A DNA stretch of 64,000 nucleotides from Bilifractor sp002394235 (GCF_052118845.1 NZ_JBQKGJ010000002.1:124001-188000); one strand, 5' to 3'; counted from the stretch's first letter, positions 43,263 to 53,419 are shown. Made by a program: numbers and translations. Notes: a model not told the origin generated them from the sequence alone.

Positions 43263-44645
43263 TCAGAACATCGCATTTTCTTTATCAACCTTGCGGACGA
43301 TCAGATTCACCACAAGTACAATTGCAAAACCTACGATCGCCTGATAGGTACTTGCCGCGGAAGCAAGAGAAATATTATTGTTGACCATCAACGCACGGTA
43401 CACATAGGTGTCGATGGTATTGGTCACATCATACAGCGCTCCTGCATTCAGCGGTACCTGATAGAACAGACCAAAATCCGAATAGAAGATACGTCCCACC
43501 TGCAGCAAGAACAGTGTCATGATCGTCGGCTTCAGCTGCGGAATTGTAATTTTCCAGATCATCTGCCATCTGGTGGCGCCGTCTACTCTTGCCGCCTCAT
43601 ATATACCATAATCAATACCAACAATCGACGAAAGGAAGATAATTCCGTTGTATCCCAGCTGCTTCCAGACATTGATGAAGATCAGTATAAACGGCCACCA
43701 TGTCTTGTCCGCATAAAAGTTCGGTGCCGCAGATCCTAACGCCTTGGTAATCAGTCCCGTCTCATTGCTCAGAAACGCATATACAATATAAGAAACAATG
43801 ACAAATGAAATCAGCTGCGGAAGAAGAATTGAAGTCTGATAAAACTTCTGCATCGCCTTCCGGGCGACTTCTGACAGACAGATGCCGACCACCAGTCCGG
43901 ACACGATCCCCAGAACGATGAACGCCGCGTTGTACAGCAGCGTGTTTCTTGTAATTACCCATGCATCTGTTGTAGAGAAAAGATACTTGAAATTATCAAA
44001 CCCGACCCAGTCACTTCCCCAGAGTCCCCTGGAATAGTCAATTTTCTTAAACGCGATGTAGATGCCAAACATCGGAATATAGTTATTGATGATAAAATAC
44101 AGTAGACCCGGGAGGATCATGAAGTCCAGGGAACAGAGAACTTTATGCTCCCGCAGCGCATACAGGCCGCAGGCGATCACCAGGATACTGAGAACCACCG
44201 ACGCCACCGCCCCTGTGGATGCCGCGGTCTTCTTCACTCCCTCCAGCATTCCGGCCACATTGGATGCCATAAAGGCGGAGGAGACAAGACCGGCAATTCC
44301 CGCTATCGTCATGATTTCTTCTGAAACCACCCGCTTTCTGAGCTTAATAAGGGATGAAATCAGAACAACAGCCATGGATGCCACAAAAATCCAAAGAACC
44401 GTGCTCTGTCCCACTTCATGTCTCCCTCCTGCAATTTTCGTGCCAAACAGCAGGGATCTGCCCAGAATGCCATAGGTTCGCCGCTTATACTGATAGGTGG
44501 CATAGGGGAGGATGTATAACAGCGCCACCGCCGCAACGGCAAGTACCGCAGGCGCCAGCCGCAAAAGGGCTTCCGGAATTCCCGGCTCCGCTTTATTGGC
44601 ACGCTGTATTGTTGTGTTTCGATTTTTTGTGCTCTGTGTCTTCAT
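43263..44645 (-). CDS. carbohydrate ABC transporter permease (LplB type) with long N-terminal extension
   Basis: 460 residues, about 150 more than usual for LplB/YteP permeases. Residues from about 180 onward are the standard permease, with the coupling loop YEAARVDGATRWQMIWKITIPQL. The extra N-terminus adds about four hydrophobic segments (residues 30-50, 83-100, 113-130, 145-165) not typical of the family. It follows the binding-protein gene after a 62-base gap containing a strong hairpin. It forms the channel with the LplC-type permease 19 bases downstream. Confidence 0.85.
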   Translation of the reverse strand: MKTQSTKNRNTTIQRANKAEPGIPEALLRLAPAVLAVAAVALLYILPYATYQYKRRTYGILGRSLLFGTKIAGGRHEVGQSTVLWIFVASMAVVLISSLIKLRKRVVSEEIMTIAGIAGLVSSAFMASNVAGMLEGVKKTAASTGAVASVVLSILVIACGLYALREHKVLCSLDFMILPGLLYFIINNYIPMFGIYIAFKKIDYSRGLWGSDWVGFDNFKYLFSTTDAWVITRNTLLYNAAFIVLGIVSGLVVGICLSEVARKAMQKFYQTSILLPQLISFVIVSYIVYAFLSNETGLITKALGSAAPNFYADKTWWPFILIFINVWKQLGYNGIIFLSSIVGIDYGIYEAARVDGATRWQMIWKITIPQLKPTIMTLFLLQVGRIFYSDFGLFYQVPLNAGALYDVTNTIDTYVYRALMVNNNISLASAASTYQAIVGFAIVLVVNLIVRKVDKENAMF

Positions 44646-44667
44646 AATCCGTTCTTTTCCTCATAAG

Positions 44668-44697
44668 AAGAATATCCGGGCAATGCCGGATATTCTT
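44668..44697 (-). promoter_or_regulatory. hairpin between binding protein and permease genes
   Basis: AAGAATATCCGG and CCGGATATTCTT form a perfect 12-pair stem with a GCAATG loop, right after the binding-protein stop at 44708. Such hairpins often lower permease expression relative to the binding protein by partial termination or mRNA protection. The 3-prime flank is CTTATG, a weak U-tract. Confidence 0.6.
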
Positions 44698-44707
44698 TTC
44701 AGCTGTA

Positions 44708-46336
44708 TTATTTTTGCTCTGCTTTCCAGTTATCCAGCTGTTCCTGATAATAGTCGAGGTACTTTTGCAGTCCCGCGCCCTCCAGCTCACTGTTCATCGC
44801 ATCTAATGTACTGATATCGGCGGATCCGGATTCCAATGCATTTTCGTATTTCTTCAGAACCGCTGAAAGCGCCGTCTGCTCGTTTGCGATGGGTTCGGTG
44901 TTGACCACTAAACCAAAATACGGAGAAATCTCGGCATTATCCAGAGCTTCCTTTGCTTTTGTGCGGAAATCCGATCCTGTGCCCTCCGCAGGATATGCAT
45001 TAAACTGGTTTCCAAAGAAGAAGTCACTGTTCTGGTACTCCTTGGTATCCAGAAGCTTAGCTTCTCCCTGGTCATTCAGTTCATAATCCCTGCCCTCAAT
45101 GCCGTATACAAAGAGGTTCTCGATATCCGGATCGGTGTACATCAAATTCATGAAAGCCACAGCCGCTTCCGGCTCTTCAGAGGTTGAGGGAACAGACCAT
45201 CCCCAGGTGTTTACATTCGAGGACTGTACCGGAACATCCAGGTATGGCACGCATACCACATCGTATCCGGTAGCAGATTTCTTCGCCTGTTCTACGCCGA
45301 TTTCAGACTGAACAGTATATGCGAAGGTCACGCCGTTGGCCATCTGCTGATCTGCTCCGTCCTGCGCGGTGGCAGAATCCTTATAGATCAGATCGCTGTT
45401 ATAAAAGTCGATGGTTCTCTCAACACTCGCCTTGTAATCATCGCTTGCAAAATAATTGTCCACGGTACCGTCATCATTCGCCCGGATAATCCGGTTTGCG
45501 TCCCCGAGAACGTCAAATCCATAGTCATCCGCAAAGCTGTCCGCAGCGGTATCTGTATAAGTTCCCATCATGACATTTCCCTGCGTATCTGCATTGCACA
45601 GCATGGCAGTCGTCTTCATATTGTCCGGAAGCTTATCCTGAGAATCATGAACCGTCTGGAGAAGTTCCTTGAACTCACTCCACGAGGACAGGTTCTGTGC
45701 CTTTTCCGTAAGTCCCAGTTCATCCAGGATATCCTTGCGCATGATAATGTAATAACTGGAATTGTAAGTTCTGTATGCAGGAAGCGCGTAAACCGCTCCG
45801 TCAATGGTAGTCGCCGGGAGATATTCGCTCAGCAGTTTCTTGGCATCCGGCGCATAATCATCCAGATACTCAGAAATGTCCATCAGCTGATTCTGTGCCG
45901 TAAAGGTGGAGAAGCTGGTGGTCGGCATTGCCGTATCCATGATCAGGTCTACCTGATCACTTCCTCCGGTCAGCATCAGCGGCATCTGCTGCATATATGT
46001 CGCAATATCAAGAATGTGATAGTTTACATGGACGCCGATCTTCGCCTCAGAGATCTTGTTGATCTCATCCATGACCTCATCCAGCCCGTTTTCACCAAAA
46101 AATCCCAGACCGTACATCTCGATATCTACAACATCTCCATCGGAAACCTTCTTTGCCGCTGCCGATCCTGACGTTGATGATACACTGCTGCCTGAACCTA
46201 CAGCCTCCGTTGATTCTGCAGAAGCTGCAGATTCCGAGGTCTCTGCTCCCTCCTCTGTTGCTGTTCCTCCGCAACCGGCAAGAACCGATGCCGCCATGAT
46301 TCCGGAAAGAATAATGGATACCAGCTTCTTTTTCAT
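44708..46336 (-). CDS. extracellular sugar-binding lipoprotein of ABC transporter
   Basis: 542 residues. A lipoprotein signal with lipobox ASVLAGC (Cys near residue 22) is followed by a serine/glutamate-rich linker (to about 60) and a family-1-type solute-binding domain of the LplA/YtcQ group. It captures a glycan or glycoside outside the cell for the two permeases encoded downstream. It is first in the five-gene transport operon, divergent from the AraC-GH39 gene at 46709. GGGAGGAGAAAAGC precedes the ATG. A 7-base inverted repeat 47-68 bases upstream is a possible operator. Confidence 0.9.
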   Translation of the reverse strand: MKKKLVSIILSGIMAASVLAGCGGTATEEGAETSESAASAESTEAVGSGSSVSSTSGSAAAKKVSDGDVVDIEMYGLGFFGENGLDEVMDEINKISEAKIGVHVNYHILDIATYMQQMPLMLTGGSDQVDLIMDTAMPTTSFSTFTAQNQLMDISEYLDDYAPDAKKLLSEYLPATTIDGAVYALPAYRTYNSSYYIIMRKDILDELGLTEKAQNLSSWSEFKELLQTVHDSQDKLPDNMKTTAMLCNADTQGNVMMGTYTDTAADSFADDYGFDVLGDANRIIRANDDGTVDNYFASDDYKASVERTIDFYNSDLIYKDSATAQDGADQQMANGVTFAYTVQSEIGVEQAKKSATGYDVVCVPYLDVPVQSSNVNTWGWSVPSTSEEPEAAVAFMNLMYTDPDIENLFVYGIEGRDYELNDQGEAKLLDTKEYQNSDFFFGNQFNAYPAEGTGSDFRTKAKEALDNAEISPYFGLVVNTEPIANEQTALSAVLKKYENALESGSADISTLDAMNSELEGAGLQKYLDYYQEQLDNWKAEQK

Positions 46337-46708
46337 GCTTTTCTCCTCCCAAATACGTAATACTCAATTTTACAGCACTCTCCATATGGCACTGGCACCA
46401 TATGCGCTGTATGATTTGCTTGTGATGACAGTATACCCAAAATAACGGTTCATCTTCTCTTTCACAGGTAAGCTTTTTTCTCCCTGCACTTGCTCATTTT
46501 TATGATCTTTGATATAAAAATTCACTCATGCGAGTCGCGCATTAATTTTTTAATATGTTTTTTTAATCTTTTCTTTTATTTTTCTTCGTGATTTTATATA
46601 ATTCCTGGTATAATCCGAAGTATATGATGTGATTGCATCTGAATCATTTTAAAAATCACACACTATTTCAGGTTCATAGCTCATTGCACAAAACCGTGGA
46701 GGTGCCCA
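46337..46708. other. 372-base divergent regulatory region
   Basis: It lies between the transporter operon (minus) and the AraC-GH39 gene (plus), and no gene was seen in it. It holds the inverted repeat at 46383-46404 and, for the plus strand, an extended -10 box TGGTATAAT ending at 46614 in an A/T-rich tract. Confidence 0.5.
46383..46404. promoter_or_regulatory. candidate operator CATATGG-N8-CCATATG
   Basis: CATATGG (46383-46389) and CCATATG (46398-46404) form a perfect inverted repeat upstream of the sugar-binding protein start. It is a plausible site for the divergent AraC-GH39 protein or another dimeric regulator. Confidence 0.4.
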
Positions 46709-49099
46709 GTGTACGAAATTTCATCTGTTATTCCGCCTGTCTGCTCCTTTTTCGGACAGATTTCCAAGTCTTTTTCAATGCAGCGGCCTTCGTCTGACTT
46801 TTTTTGTCTTCTGTCGGGGAGTCTGAAAATCCAGACCAATAAGGATTCCTATCTGCTTGCTCCTTCCGACATTCTTTATATAAAACCGGATGAAACCTGC
46901 TCCATAATCCCTCTGAAAAGCTCCACCGTCATCCTGCTTGAATTCCACCCCTGGCTTCTGGCAGATGTGTTAGGCCCGGAATATTCAGAACTCTCCTATT
47001 TTTCCGGACAGCACCCCTCCTCTGAAAAGAGAGAATACGCCGCAGATCTCGCCTCTCTCGTTGCTTCCTGTCACACCCACCGTTCCTCTGGCCCACGAAC
47101 GCAGATTCTTCTGCTGGCCTTCGACTTCCTGCGTCATTTTTCCGCGGAAAGAAGCAATTGCACGGACAGCTATGAAGACCGTTTAATGAACTATATCAAT
47201 GAGAACTACCGCTCCCGCTGTCTTCTGGAGCATGCCTCGAAAGAGCTCGGATGCACCCCGCAGTATCTTTCTTCCTTCATCCGCAAAAAAATGCATACCG
47301 GTTTCATAGAACTTGTCACGAAGCCCCGTCTGGCACTGGCACTCCTTCTTCTCCAGAAGACAGACGAGCCTCTGTCGCGCGTCGCTTCCCTGTCCGGATT
47401 TCCTAACCAGGCGTCTTTCCTGAAGGCATTCGAAGAATCGTTTCATACCACTCCCGGAAAGTATGTGAACCTGCATCGGCTTATGGCAATTCCTCCCATG
47501 CCGCCGGAGTTTATGCGAATCACAGACTATCCACTGATCATGGATTATCTCTACAATTATCTTCCCGGAAGCTTTGACGCACCTGAAAAAGCTCCCGCGA
47601 GCACAACAGTCACAGCCGACATCTCCCCTTCTCCTTCAGAAGTCCTGAGATGCCCCTGGAATGTGCTCTTCAATACAGGCGCTGCCTCTGATTTTGAAAA
47701 TCCCAGATACCGTTATTCTCTGAAAATCATTCAGGACGCGCTTCATTTTCAATACGCACGTTTTCTGGAATTCTCAAAGCTGATCCGGCATCCTGATCCA
47801 CCAATCCGAACTTACTATGATTTCAGCCGTTTTTTTGACGCCGTAGATTTTATGCTGAAGCTTCATCTGAAACCGTTCATCGAGCTGAGCGGCAAACCAT
47901 TTCATATCTATCAGGAACCGGAAGATCCGAACAGCGATTACCGGAATCTTGCAGACTATACTTCCTATGACAGAGAATTCCCGGAGCTCTTTTCGGCTCT
48001 GATCCGGGCATGTGTGAACCGCTATGGAATAGAAGAAGTTTCCTTGTGGCAGTTTGAGCTCTGGGCGCGATACAGTGCGAGCCTTGCTTCCATGGAACCA
48101 CCGTCAAAATACTCGCGCCGTTTTCAGCAGACCGCAGCGCTTCTGAAGAATATCCTCCCCGAGGCAAGGCTTGGAGGTCCCGGCTTTAATCTTTACAGAG
48201 AACCGGAAAGCTATCGCACATATCTGACCTCGCTGTGCCATATGACACACCGGCCGGACTTTATTTCCGTAATCTACTTTCCTTATCTTCCGGTAAATTC
48301 TCACGATGACGGCAATTATCCGGTAAGCTCCGAGACAGATCTGCTGCAGATCAAACTAACTGCTATGAGTGAAATTCTCAGAGAGGAAGGTTTTGCCCAT
48401 ACGCCGCTCTATGTAACAGAGCTTGGAGCCTTTACAAGTTCGGGAAATTTCATCAACGATTCCACCTACCCTTCAGCATATCTTGTGTATCAGATGATTC
48501 AGAACCACTCTCTTGCGCAGGTAATTGCTTACTGGCTGGCATCCGACACCTCTCTCCAGTACGAAATCACCGGAAGGCCTTTCTGGGGCGGCAACGGCAT
48601 CGTATCCGCCAGCGGACTGCCGAAATCCGGTTTTTATGCTCTGCGCATGCTTAATCTTCTGGATAATATCTGTGTCGCGCGATCACGAAACTATATCGTA
48701 ACGAGAAACGGGGCAAACTGGCACATCCTGTTTTTCCGTCTGGTTCGGCTGAATAAGGAGTTTGCCATGACTCCCCGCGGAAAAGATGTCCTTCACTATC
48801 CGTTTTCTGCCTTTGAGAGTGAACCCCCGCTGGATCTGACGCTGCGTATCAGAGGCGTCGAACCAGGCAATTATCTGATGCGTGAAGAACAGATCGACCT
48901 GCTTCACGGAAATATACTGAACAGCTGGCGAAAGCTCAATTACTGGAATGATCTCCGTGCGGAGGAGTATGAATTTCTTCTCCATGATTCCGCTCCAGCT
49001 GTCGAGATACAGGCAGTAACCGTCGAAGACCATTTCGACCTGACCGCTTCTCTGAGTTACAATGAAGTCCGCCTGGTAACGCTTGAGAAGCATATATAA
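46709..49099 (+). CDS. AraC-type regulator fused to a GH39-like domain (4)
   Basis: 796 residues with a GTG start preceded by GTGGAGG. A cupin-like N-terminus (to about 145) precedes an AraC helix-turn-helix (about 155-255; LLEHASKELGCTPQYLSSFI and LSRVASLSGFPNQASFLKAF) and the GH39-like domain. The barrel segment WQFELWARYSA lacks the Asn-Glu-Pro motif; the nucleophile position keeps Glu (VTELGAF). It is divergent from the sugar ABC transporter operon, its likely target. A closely placed fifth member follows 99 bases downstream, probably in the same transcript. Confidence 0.82.
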   Translation: MYEISSVIPPVCSFFGQISKSFSMQRPSSDFFCLLSGSLKIQTNKDSYLLAPSDILYIKPDETCSIIPLKSSTVILLEFHPWLLADVLGPEYSELSYFSGQHPSSEKREYAADLASLVASCHTHRSSGPRTQILLLAFDFLRHFSAERSNCTDSYEDRLMNYINENYRSRCLLEHASKELGCTPQYLSSFIRKKMHTGFIELVTKPRLALALLLLQKTDEPLSRVASLSGFPNQASFLKAFEESFHTTPGKYVNLHRLMAIPPMPPEFMRITDYPLIMDYLYNYLPGSFDAPEKAPASTTVTADISPSPSEVLRCPWNVLFNTGAASDFENPRYRYSLKIIQDALHFQYARFLEFSKLIRHPDPPIRTYYDFSRFFDAVDFMLKLHLKPFIELSGKPFHIYQEPEDPNSDYRNLADYTSYDREFPELFSALIRACVNRYGIEEVSLWQFELWARYSASLASMEPPSKYSRRFQQTAALLKNILPEARLGGPGFNLYREPESYRTYLTSLCHMTHRPDFISVIYFPYLPVNSHDDGNYPVSSETDLLQIKLTAMSEILREEGFAHTPLYVTELGAFTSSGNFINDSTYPSAYLVYQMIQNHSLAQVIAYWLASDTSLQYEITGRPFWGGNGIVSASGLPKSGFYALRMLNLLDNICVARSRNYIVTRNGANWHILFFRLVRLNKEFAMTPRGKDVLHYPFSAFESEPPLDLTLRIRGVEPGNYLMREEQIDLLHGNILNSWRKLNYWNDLRAEEYEFLLHDSAPAVEIQAVTVEDHFDLTASLSYNEVRLVTLEKHI

Positions 49100-49198
49100 G
49101 GACTTAAGGAGCAAATGGTGAATACAAAATCAAAGAATAGGGTAGTGTCAACTAATCTATGAAAATCAAGAGACAAAGAAATGACTGGAGGTATTTGC

Positions 49199-51562
49199 AT
49201 GAAAATAAACAGACATATCCATGTTGATATCCACGCTCATATCCTGAATACGTTTTATCTGCACGCGCCGGCATCAGAAGACTTTCGATTCTTTATCCCC
49301 CTCAGCGGATCCATCACGCTTATCCTTCCGGATGAATCTGTTCCCTGTATTCTTCCTCATCACGGCGTGATTCTGATTGCTCCCGAGAAGGAATTCTCCT
49401 GTATCTCTGTAGATACAGATTCTCTTCTCTGTATTTCCGTCAACCGTTCCTTTATCAGTACCATAGAAGAAGACGGCAGATCAATTCTCTGCAATTCGGT
49501 CAAGGACAGCGACAATCCCTATTACCCGACCCTTATTGATATATTGATACGAATCGGCTCCGCCTACATTACAAATCAGGATGAAACTCTCATTTTGTCC
49601 CTGCTGCTTGAACTGCTCGAGCAGCTTAGCCAGAGATTCACCCATACCGCCGCACTATCCGCCAGATTTTCGAACACCTCAGCAGAGTCCAGGGCCCAGA
49701 AGCTTTACGACTTTCTTGAAGCCAACTATGGTCAGCCCCTGTCTCTGTCCGGACTGGCCAGTACATTTTTTCTGACTCCGCAGTATCTGTCTCAATTTAT
49801 AAGAAAGAATTTTGGAAAAACTTTTTCCACACTTCTGCGGGAGATAAGGCTGGAGCATGCCGTCTTTGACATTGAAAACACCAACCGCTCTATCACGGAT
49901 ATCGCACTTACCAACGGCTTTCCCGGAATTTCATCCATGGAAAAAGCATTTCGCGCCAAATACGGAATGCCCCCTGCCGTTTATCGGACCCGCAAGAAAA
50001 CAGAAGGGAAGAATCCTGACGCAGTCAGCGCACAGATTACATGGCAGAATATTGCCAGCCAGCCGGTCAGCATGAATCTGACGCTTTCCTCCGACGAATT
50101 GACCCCTTTTCAAAAAAACTGGCAGGATACCATTAACATCGGTCCGCTCTCCAACATGCTGAAGGATTCATTTTTTCTCGGCCTTGAAACATATGGAGAT
50201 CGTCTTCCTTTTCGCTGCTTCCGATGCTTTAACCTCTTCACGGAAGAACTGGTTCGCATAAATCCCCGAAACGGAGCATTGGACTTTTCCAATCTCGATC
50301 TTGCCGTTGAATCTGCCAGGCAGAGAAATATCTCCCTTTTTGTAGATTTTACTTATAATCATGATCACGGAGATCCCGCTGGTCAGCATGACCTCTCCCA
50401 GAATCCACACATACTAAACGCAGTACTTCGGCACCTGATCAACAGCTACGGTCTTCCATATATGAATACCTGGCACTTTGAGCTTTCCGTTTTGCGAAGA
50501 CCCGGCGAGTATTCTCTGGAAAAAGCCTCTGACTATGCAGCTCGCTTCCGATATTACCAGAGCCATCTTCATCAGTTTCTTCCGGAAGTTCAGCTGGGAG
50601 GGCCTCAGTTTCCAATGTTTTTCGGCATACACGAGCTGCAGAATCTGCTGGATGGGCTGTCACAGGAGATGATATCGTTCGGATTTTTTTCATTCTTCGG
50701 GTACTTATACGAGCACACGCCCACAGTGTCAATAAAGGAAACACTGATGTCACCGCGTCGGGACTGTCTGTTTCTTCAGCTGAAAGCCTGTCTCGAAACA
50801 ATCCGGAAATATCCACTATACCGAAATATCCCCGTCCGTCTCACGGACATCGGATCCATGCTCTTCGGCTCTGCTTATCCGGTTCAATCCTGCTTTCAAA
50901 GTGCTTTCCTGTGTTATAACGTCCTTAATCTGAGATCTCTGTGTGACCAGATCATTTACTCGACCCTGATTGATACCAGAAGAATGTCCTCCTTTATCTC
51001 TCCGTCACACGAACAATCCGCCCTGATCGCCGCAAATGGAATCCAGATGCCTGTCTTTCACAGCTTTCAGATGTTGAGGCGTCTCGGATCTTATCTGTGC
51101 AGCTCCGGCAGAAACTACTGCTTCACCAGAAATTCCGGGCAAAGCTTTCAGCTGCTCGTATATAACTATGCGCACTTCAGCCCTGCCTTCTGTATGTCGC
51201 CGGACCGGCATCTGAAAATAGAGGAAACTTATTCTGTTTTTAACGAAGAAGAAAACGAGACATGGAATATCAGAATTTCCGGTCTTCCATCCGGACGTTA
51301 CAAAGTGACAGAATATATCCTGAACCGCGCCAATGGAAGTGTTCTGGACAAATACCTGCGTATCATGGAATCCAGCGGAATCAACTCCGAGGATCTCGAA
51401 AAAGCAATTATGAATCTTCGAAACGATGAAATTTCCTACTACCGGGAGACCTCTGTTCCAAGACAGAATATTTCCTTCATGCAGGCCGACCCCGATTTGC
51501 ACCTGCATTTTCACCTTCGCCCTCACGAGATCAGGGAATGGGTGTTTACTCATATTCTCTAA
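49199..51562 (+). CDS. AraC-type regulator fused to a GH39-like domain (5)
   Basis: 787 residues. The start at 49199 has TGGAGG seven bases upstream. The layout matches the other four: cupin-like N-terminus, AraC helix-turn-helix at about 165-265 (LSGLASTFFLTPQYLSQFI and ITDIALTNGFPG), then a GH39-like domain. WHFELSVLRRPG replaces the acid/base motif, and the nucleophile position is Asp (LTDIGSM), so catalysis looks lost. A hairpin 99 bases after the stop may end the transcript. The nearest other genes are an orphan binding protein (convergent) and the regulator at 46709. Confidence 0.82.
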   Translation: MKINRHIHVDIHAHILNTFYLHAPASEDFRFFIPLSGSITLILPDESVPCILPHHGVILIAPEKEFSCISVDTDSLLCISVNRSFISTIEEDGRSILCNSVKDSDNPYYPTLIDILIRIGSAYITNQDETLILSLLLELLEQLSQRFTHTAALSARFSNTSAESRAQKLYDFLEANYGQPLSLSGLASTFFLTPQYLSQFIRKNFGKTFSTLLREIRLEHAVFDIENTNRSITDIALTNGFPGISSMEKAFRAKYGMPPAVYRTRKKTEGKNPDAVSAQITWQNIASQPVSMNLTLSSDELTPFQKNWQDTINIGPLSNMLKDSFFLGLETYGDRLPFRCFRCFNLFTEELVRINPRNGALDFSNLDLAVESARQRNISLFVDFTYNHDHGDPAGQHDLSQNPHILNAVLRHLINSYGLPYMNTWHFELSVLRRPGEYSLEKASDYAARFRYYQSHLHQFLPEVQLGGPQFPMFFGIHELQNLLDGLSQEMISFGFFSFFGYLYEHTPTVSIKETLMSPRRDCLFLQLKACLETIRKYPLYRNIPVRLTDIGSMLFGSAYPVQSCFQSAFLCYNVLNLRSLCDQIIYSTLIDTRRMSSFISPSHEQSALIAANGIQMPVFHSFQMLRRLGSYLCSSGRNYCFTRNSGQSFQLLVYNYAHFSPAFCMSPDRHLKIEETYSVFNEEENETWNIRISGLPSGRYKVTEYILNRANGSVLDKYLRIMESSGINSEDLEKAIMNLRNDEISYYRETSVPRQNISFMQADPDLHLHFHLRPHEIREWVFTHIL

Positions 51563-51660
51563 TATACGCCATCAAAAAGGCGTTTGCTCATATTGTCCGG
51601 CAAGCAGAGAAAATCGGGTGGTTCAATCCCATTTCCGGATTAAGCCGCCCGATTCTCAGA

Positions 51661-51686
51661 CACAGGCAGATATCAGACTGCCTGTG
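51661..51686. terminator. hairpin between convergent genes
   Basis: CACAGGCAG and CTGCCTGTG form a perfect 9-pair stem with an 8-base loop, between the AraC-GH39 gene and the binding-protein gene. U-tracts are weak on both sides. Confidence 0.5.
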
Positions 51687-51698
51687 CCTATTAAAATA

Positions 51699-53357
51699 TC
51701 ATTTGTACAAAGTGGTTAAATCTATAAATCCTCTTTCTATTGTATAATAGCCTTTGATATCCTTAGCTGTGATCGCAGCCTTCATCTCCTTGTACATATT
51801 GGAGAAATACATGTCCTTCTTCCAGGTCTGTTCCAATGCAGCAGCTTCTTCCTTTGCCTTTGAACGGTCTGTTTCCGCGATAAACGCCTTAACCTGCTCC
51901 TCAATCTCCGGTGTGGTGTATTTTGACCCGCCGATATTGAAATTATCAATACAGGACTGTATAAAGAAAGGCATCATAGCCGGATAGCGGGCATCGCAGA
52001 GATCACCCACACAGATGATGTCATAGTCGCCTCCGTTCGCCGCCTGCACAAACTGCGGGGTGTCTACGATGTTGATGGTAAGATTGATTCCCGCCTGTCT
52101 CAGACTCTCCTGGAGCACTGTGAACATGTTCGACATATCCTGCATCCCGACAATGGTTATATCCAGTCCGTTCTCATATCCCGCTTCCTTCAGAAGTTCC
52201 TTAGCTCCTTCAATATCCTGTTTTCTCTCTTCAGGAGTGAAAGTTTCCGTATAATATGGGCTGCTCTCTTCAAAGTAACCGAGAGCCGGCCCCGAAAAAC
52301 CTGCGGTTCCCACATTTGCCACTGCGTCAAAGTCAATGGCTTTGTCGATTGCCTGTCTGACCTTCAGATCCTTGGTTGCGCCGGCTTTATTTCCCATATT
52401 ATACCAAAGGTGCGTCACCTGCCCGAAGGAATAAGCAATTACATTGTCAGAAGGATTCCCTACAAAAGAAACTGCTGTATTCAGCGGCATATCATAAGCC
52501 ACCTGAATATCTCCGGATTCTACCGACATCTCACGTGATGCAGCATCCGCTACAAAGATCAGCTTGATCTCTTTGAAATATCCTTTATAATCCTTGTCAT
52601 AATAATTATCATTGCGTTCCAGAGTAATGTACTGTCCGTTCTTCCATTCTTTGAACCTATAGCGTCCGACTCCCATAACCGGATTCTTATCCGCGGCTTC
52701 CGGTCCTCCCAATGCATTCACTTCATCCTCAGACACAATCCCGAAGTTCGACCAGGCCAGCATGTAAAGCATATCCGGTGCCTCTGTATTAAATCCGATG
52801 GTCACCGTGTGCTCATCATCAGCTTCTGCTCCGCTCAGAAAACGCCCGGTATCGCTGCTTGCACTGTACTCCATCCAGCAGTTTACAGAATATACGACAT
52901 CGTCAGCCACAAGAGGCGTGCCATCTGTCATAGTAACATCATCACGCAGAGTAAATTTACAGTGTGTACTGTCCACCCAGTCCCAGGATTTTGCCAGTCT
53001 GGGAACTACTTCACCGCTGGTTCTGTCAACCGATACCAGACCGTCCATGATGGCAGCGTCAACAATCTGTGCTTCGTTCTCCACTTTTCCGGTTCCAGCT
53101 CCCCAAAGACCAGACGGCTCCGCCGAAAATGCAACCGTTACCGTTTCATCTGATGTCTCCGTATTTTTCGGATCTGCATTTGCGTCCAGAACACCTTCTA
53201 CACCTGTGTTCGATTTTTCATCCGCCACAACGGAAGATGCCGTCTGCGAACCTGACTTTACATTTCCTCCTGCTTTCCCGGAAGCGGAGCCGCAGCCCGC
53301 TAATGATACTGCGGCTGCTGCAGCCGCTATTATCGCAACAATCCTTTTTGCCTTCAT
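51699..53357 (-). CDS. family-5 extracellular solute-binding lipoprotein, orphan
   Basis: 552 residues. The lipobox SLAGC lies near residue 21, followed by a serine/lysine-rich linker. The mature domain is a peptide/nickel/glycoside-type family-5 binding protein (segments YSVNCWMEYSAS, LKVRQAIDKAIDFDAVA, KELLKEAGYENGLDITI). Such proteins deliver peptides, cellobiose-like oligosaccharides or other ligands to Opp/Dpp-type permeases, none of which is in this window. The next gene upstream is the second MocA oxidoreductase on the same strand, so the ligand may be a glycoside processed by that unit. Confidence 0.85.
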   Translation of the reverse strand: MKAKRIVAIIAAAAAAVSLAGCGSASGKAGGNVKSGSQTASSVVADEKSNTGVEGVLDANADPKNTETSDETVTVAFSAEPSGLWGAGTGKVENEAQIVDAAIMDGLVSVDRTSGEVVPRLAKSWDWVDSTHCKFTLRDDVTMTDGTPLVADDVVYSVNCWMEYSASSDTGRFLSGAEADDEHTVTIGFNTEAPDMLYMLAWSNFGIVSEDEVNALGGPEAADKNPVMGVGRYRFKEWKNGQYITLERNDNYYDKDYKGYFKEIKLIFVADAASREMSVESGDIQVAYDMPLNTAVSFVGNPSDNVIAYSFGQVTHLWYNMGNKAGATKDLKVRQAIDKAIDFDAVANVGTAGFSGPALGYFEESSPYYTETFTPEERKQDIEGAKELLKEAGYENGLDITIVGMQDMSNMFTVLQESLRQAGINLTINIVDTPQFVQAANGGDYDIICVGDLCDARYPAMMPFFIQSCIDNFNIGGSKYTTPEIEEQVKAFIAETDRSKAKEEAAALEQTWKKDMYFSNMYKEMKAAITAKDIKGYYTIERGFIDLTTLYK

Positions 53358-53419
53358 ATTAGTTCCCCCAATACCTTGCCAATCTCCCGTTTTATCCGGG
53401 AAGTATTATTTTTCTTCCA

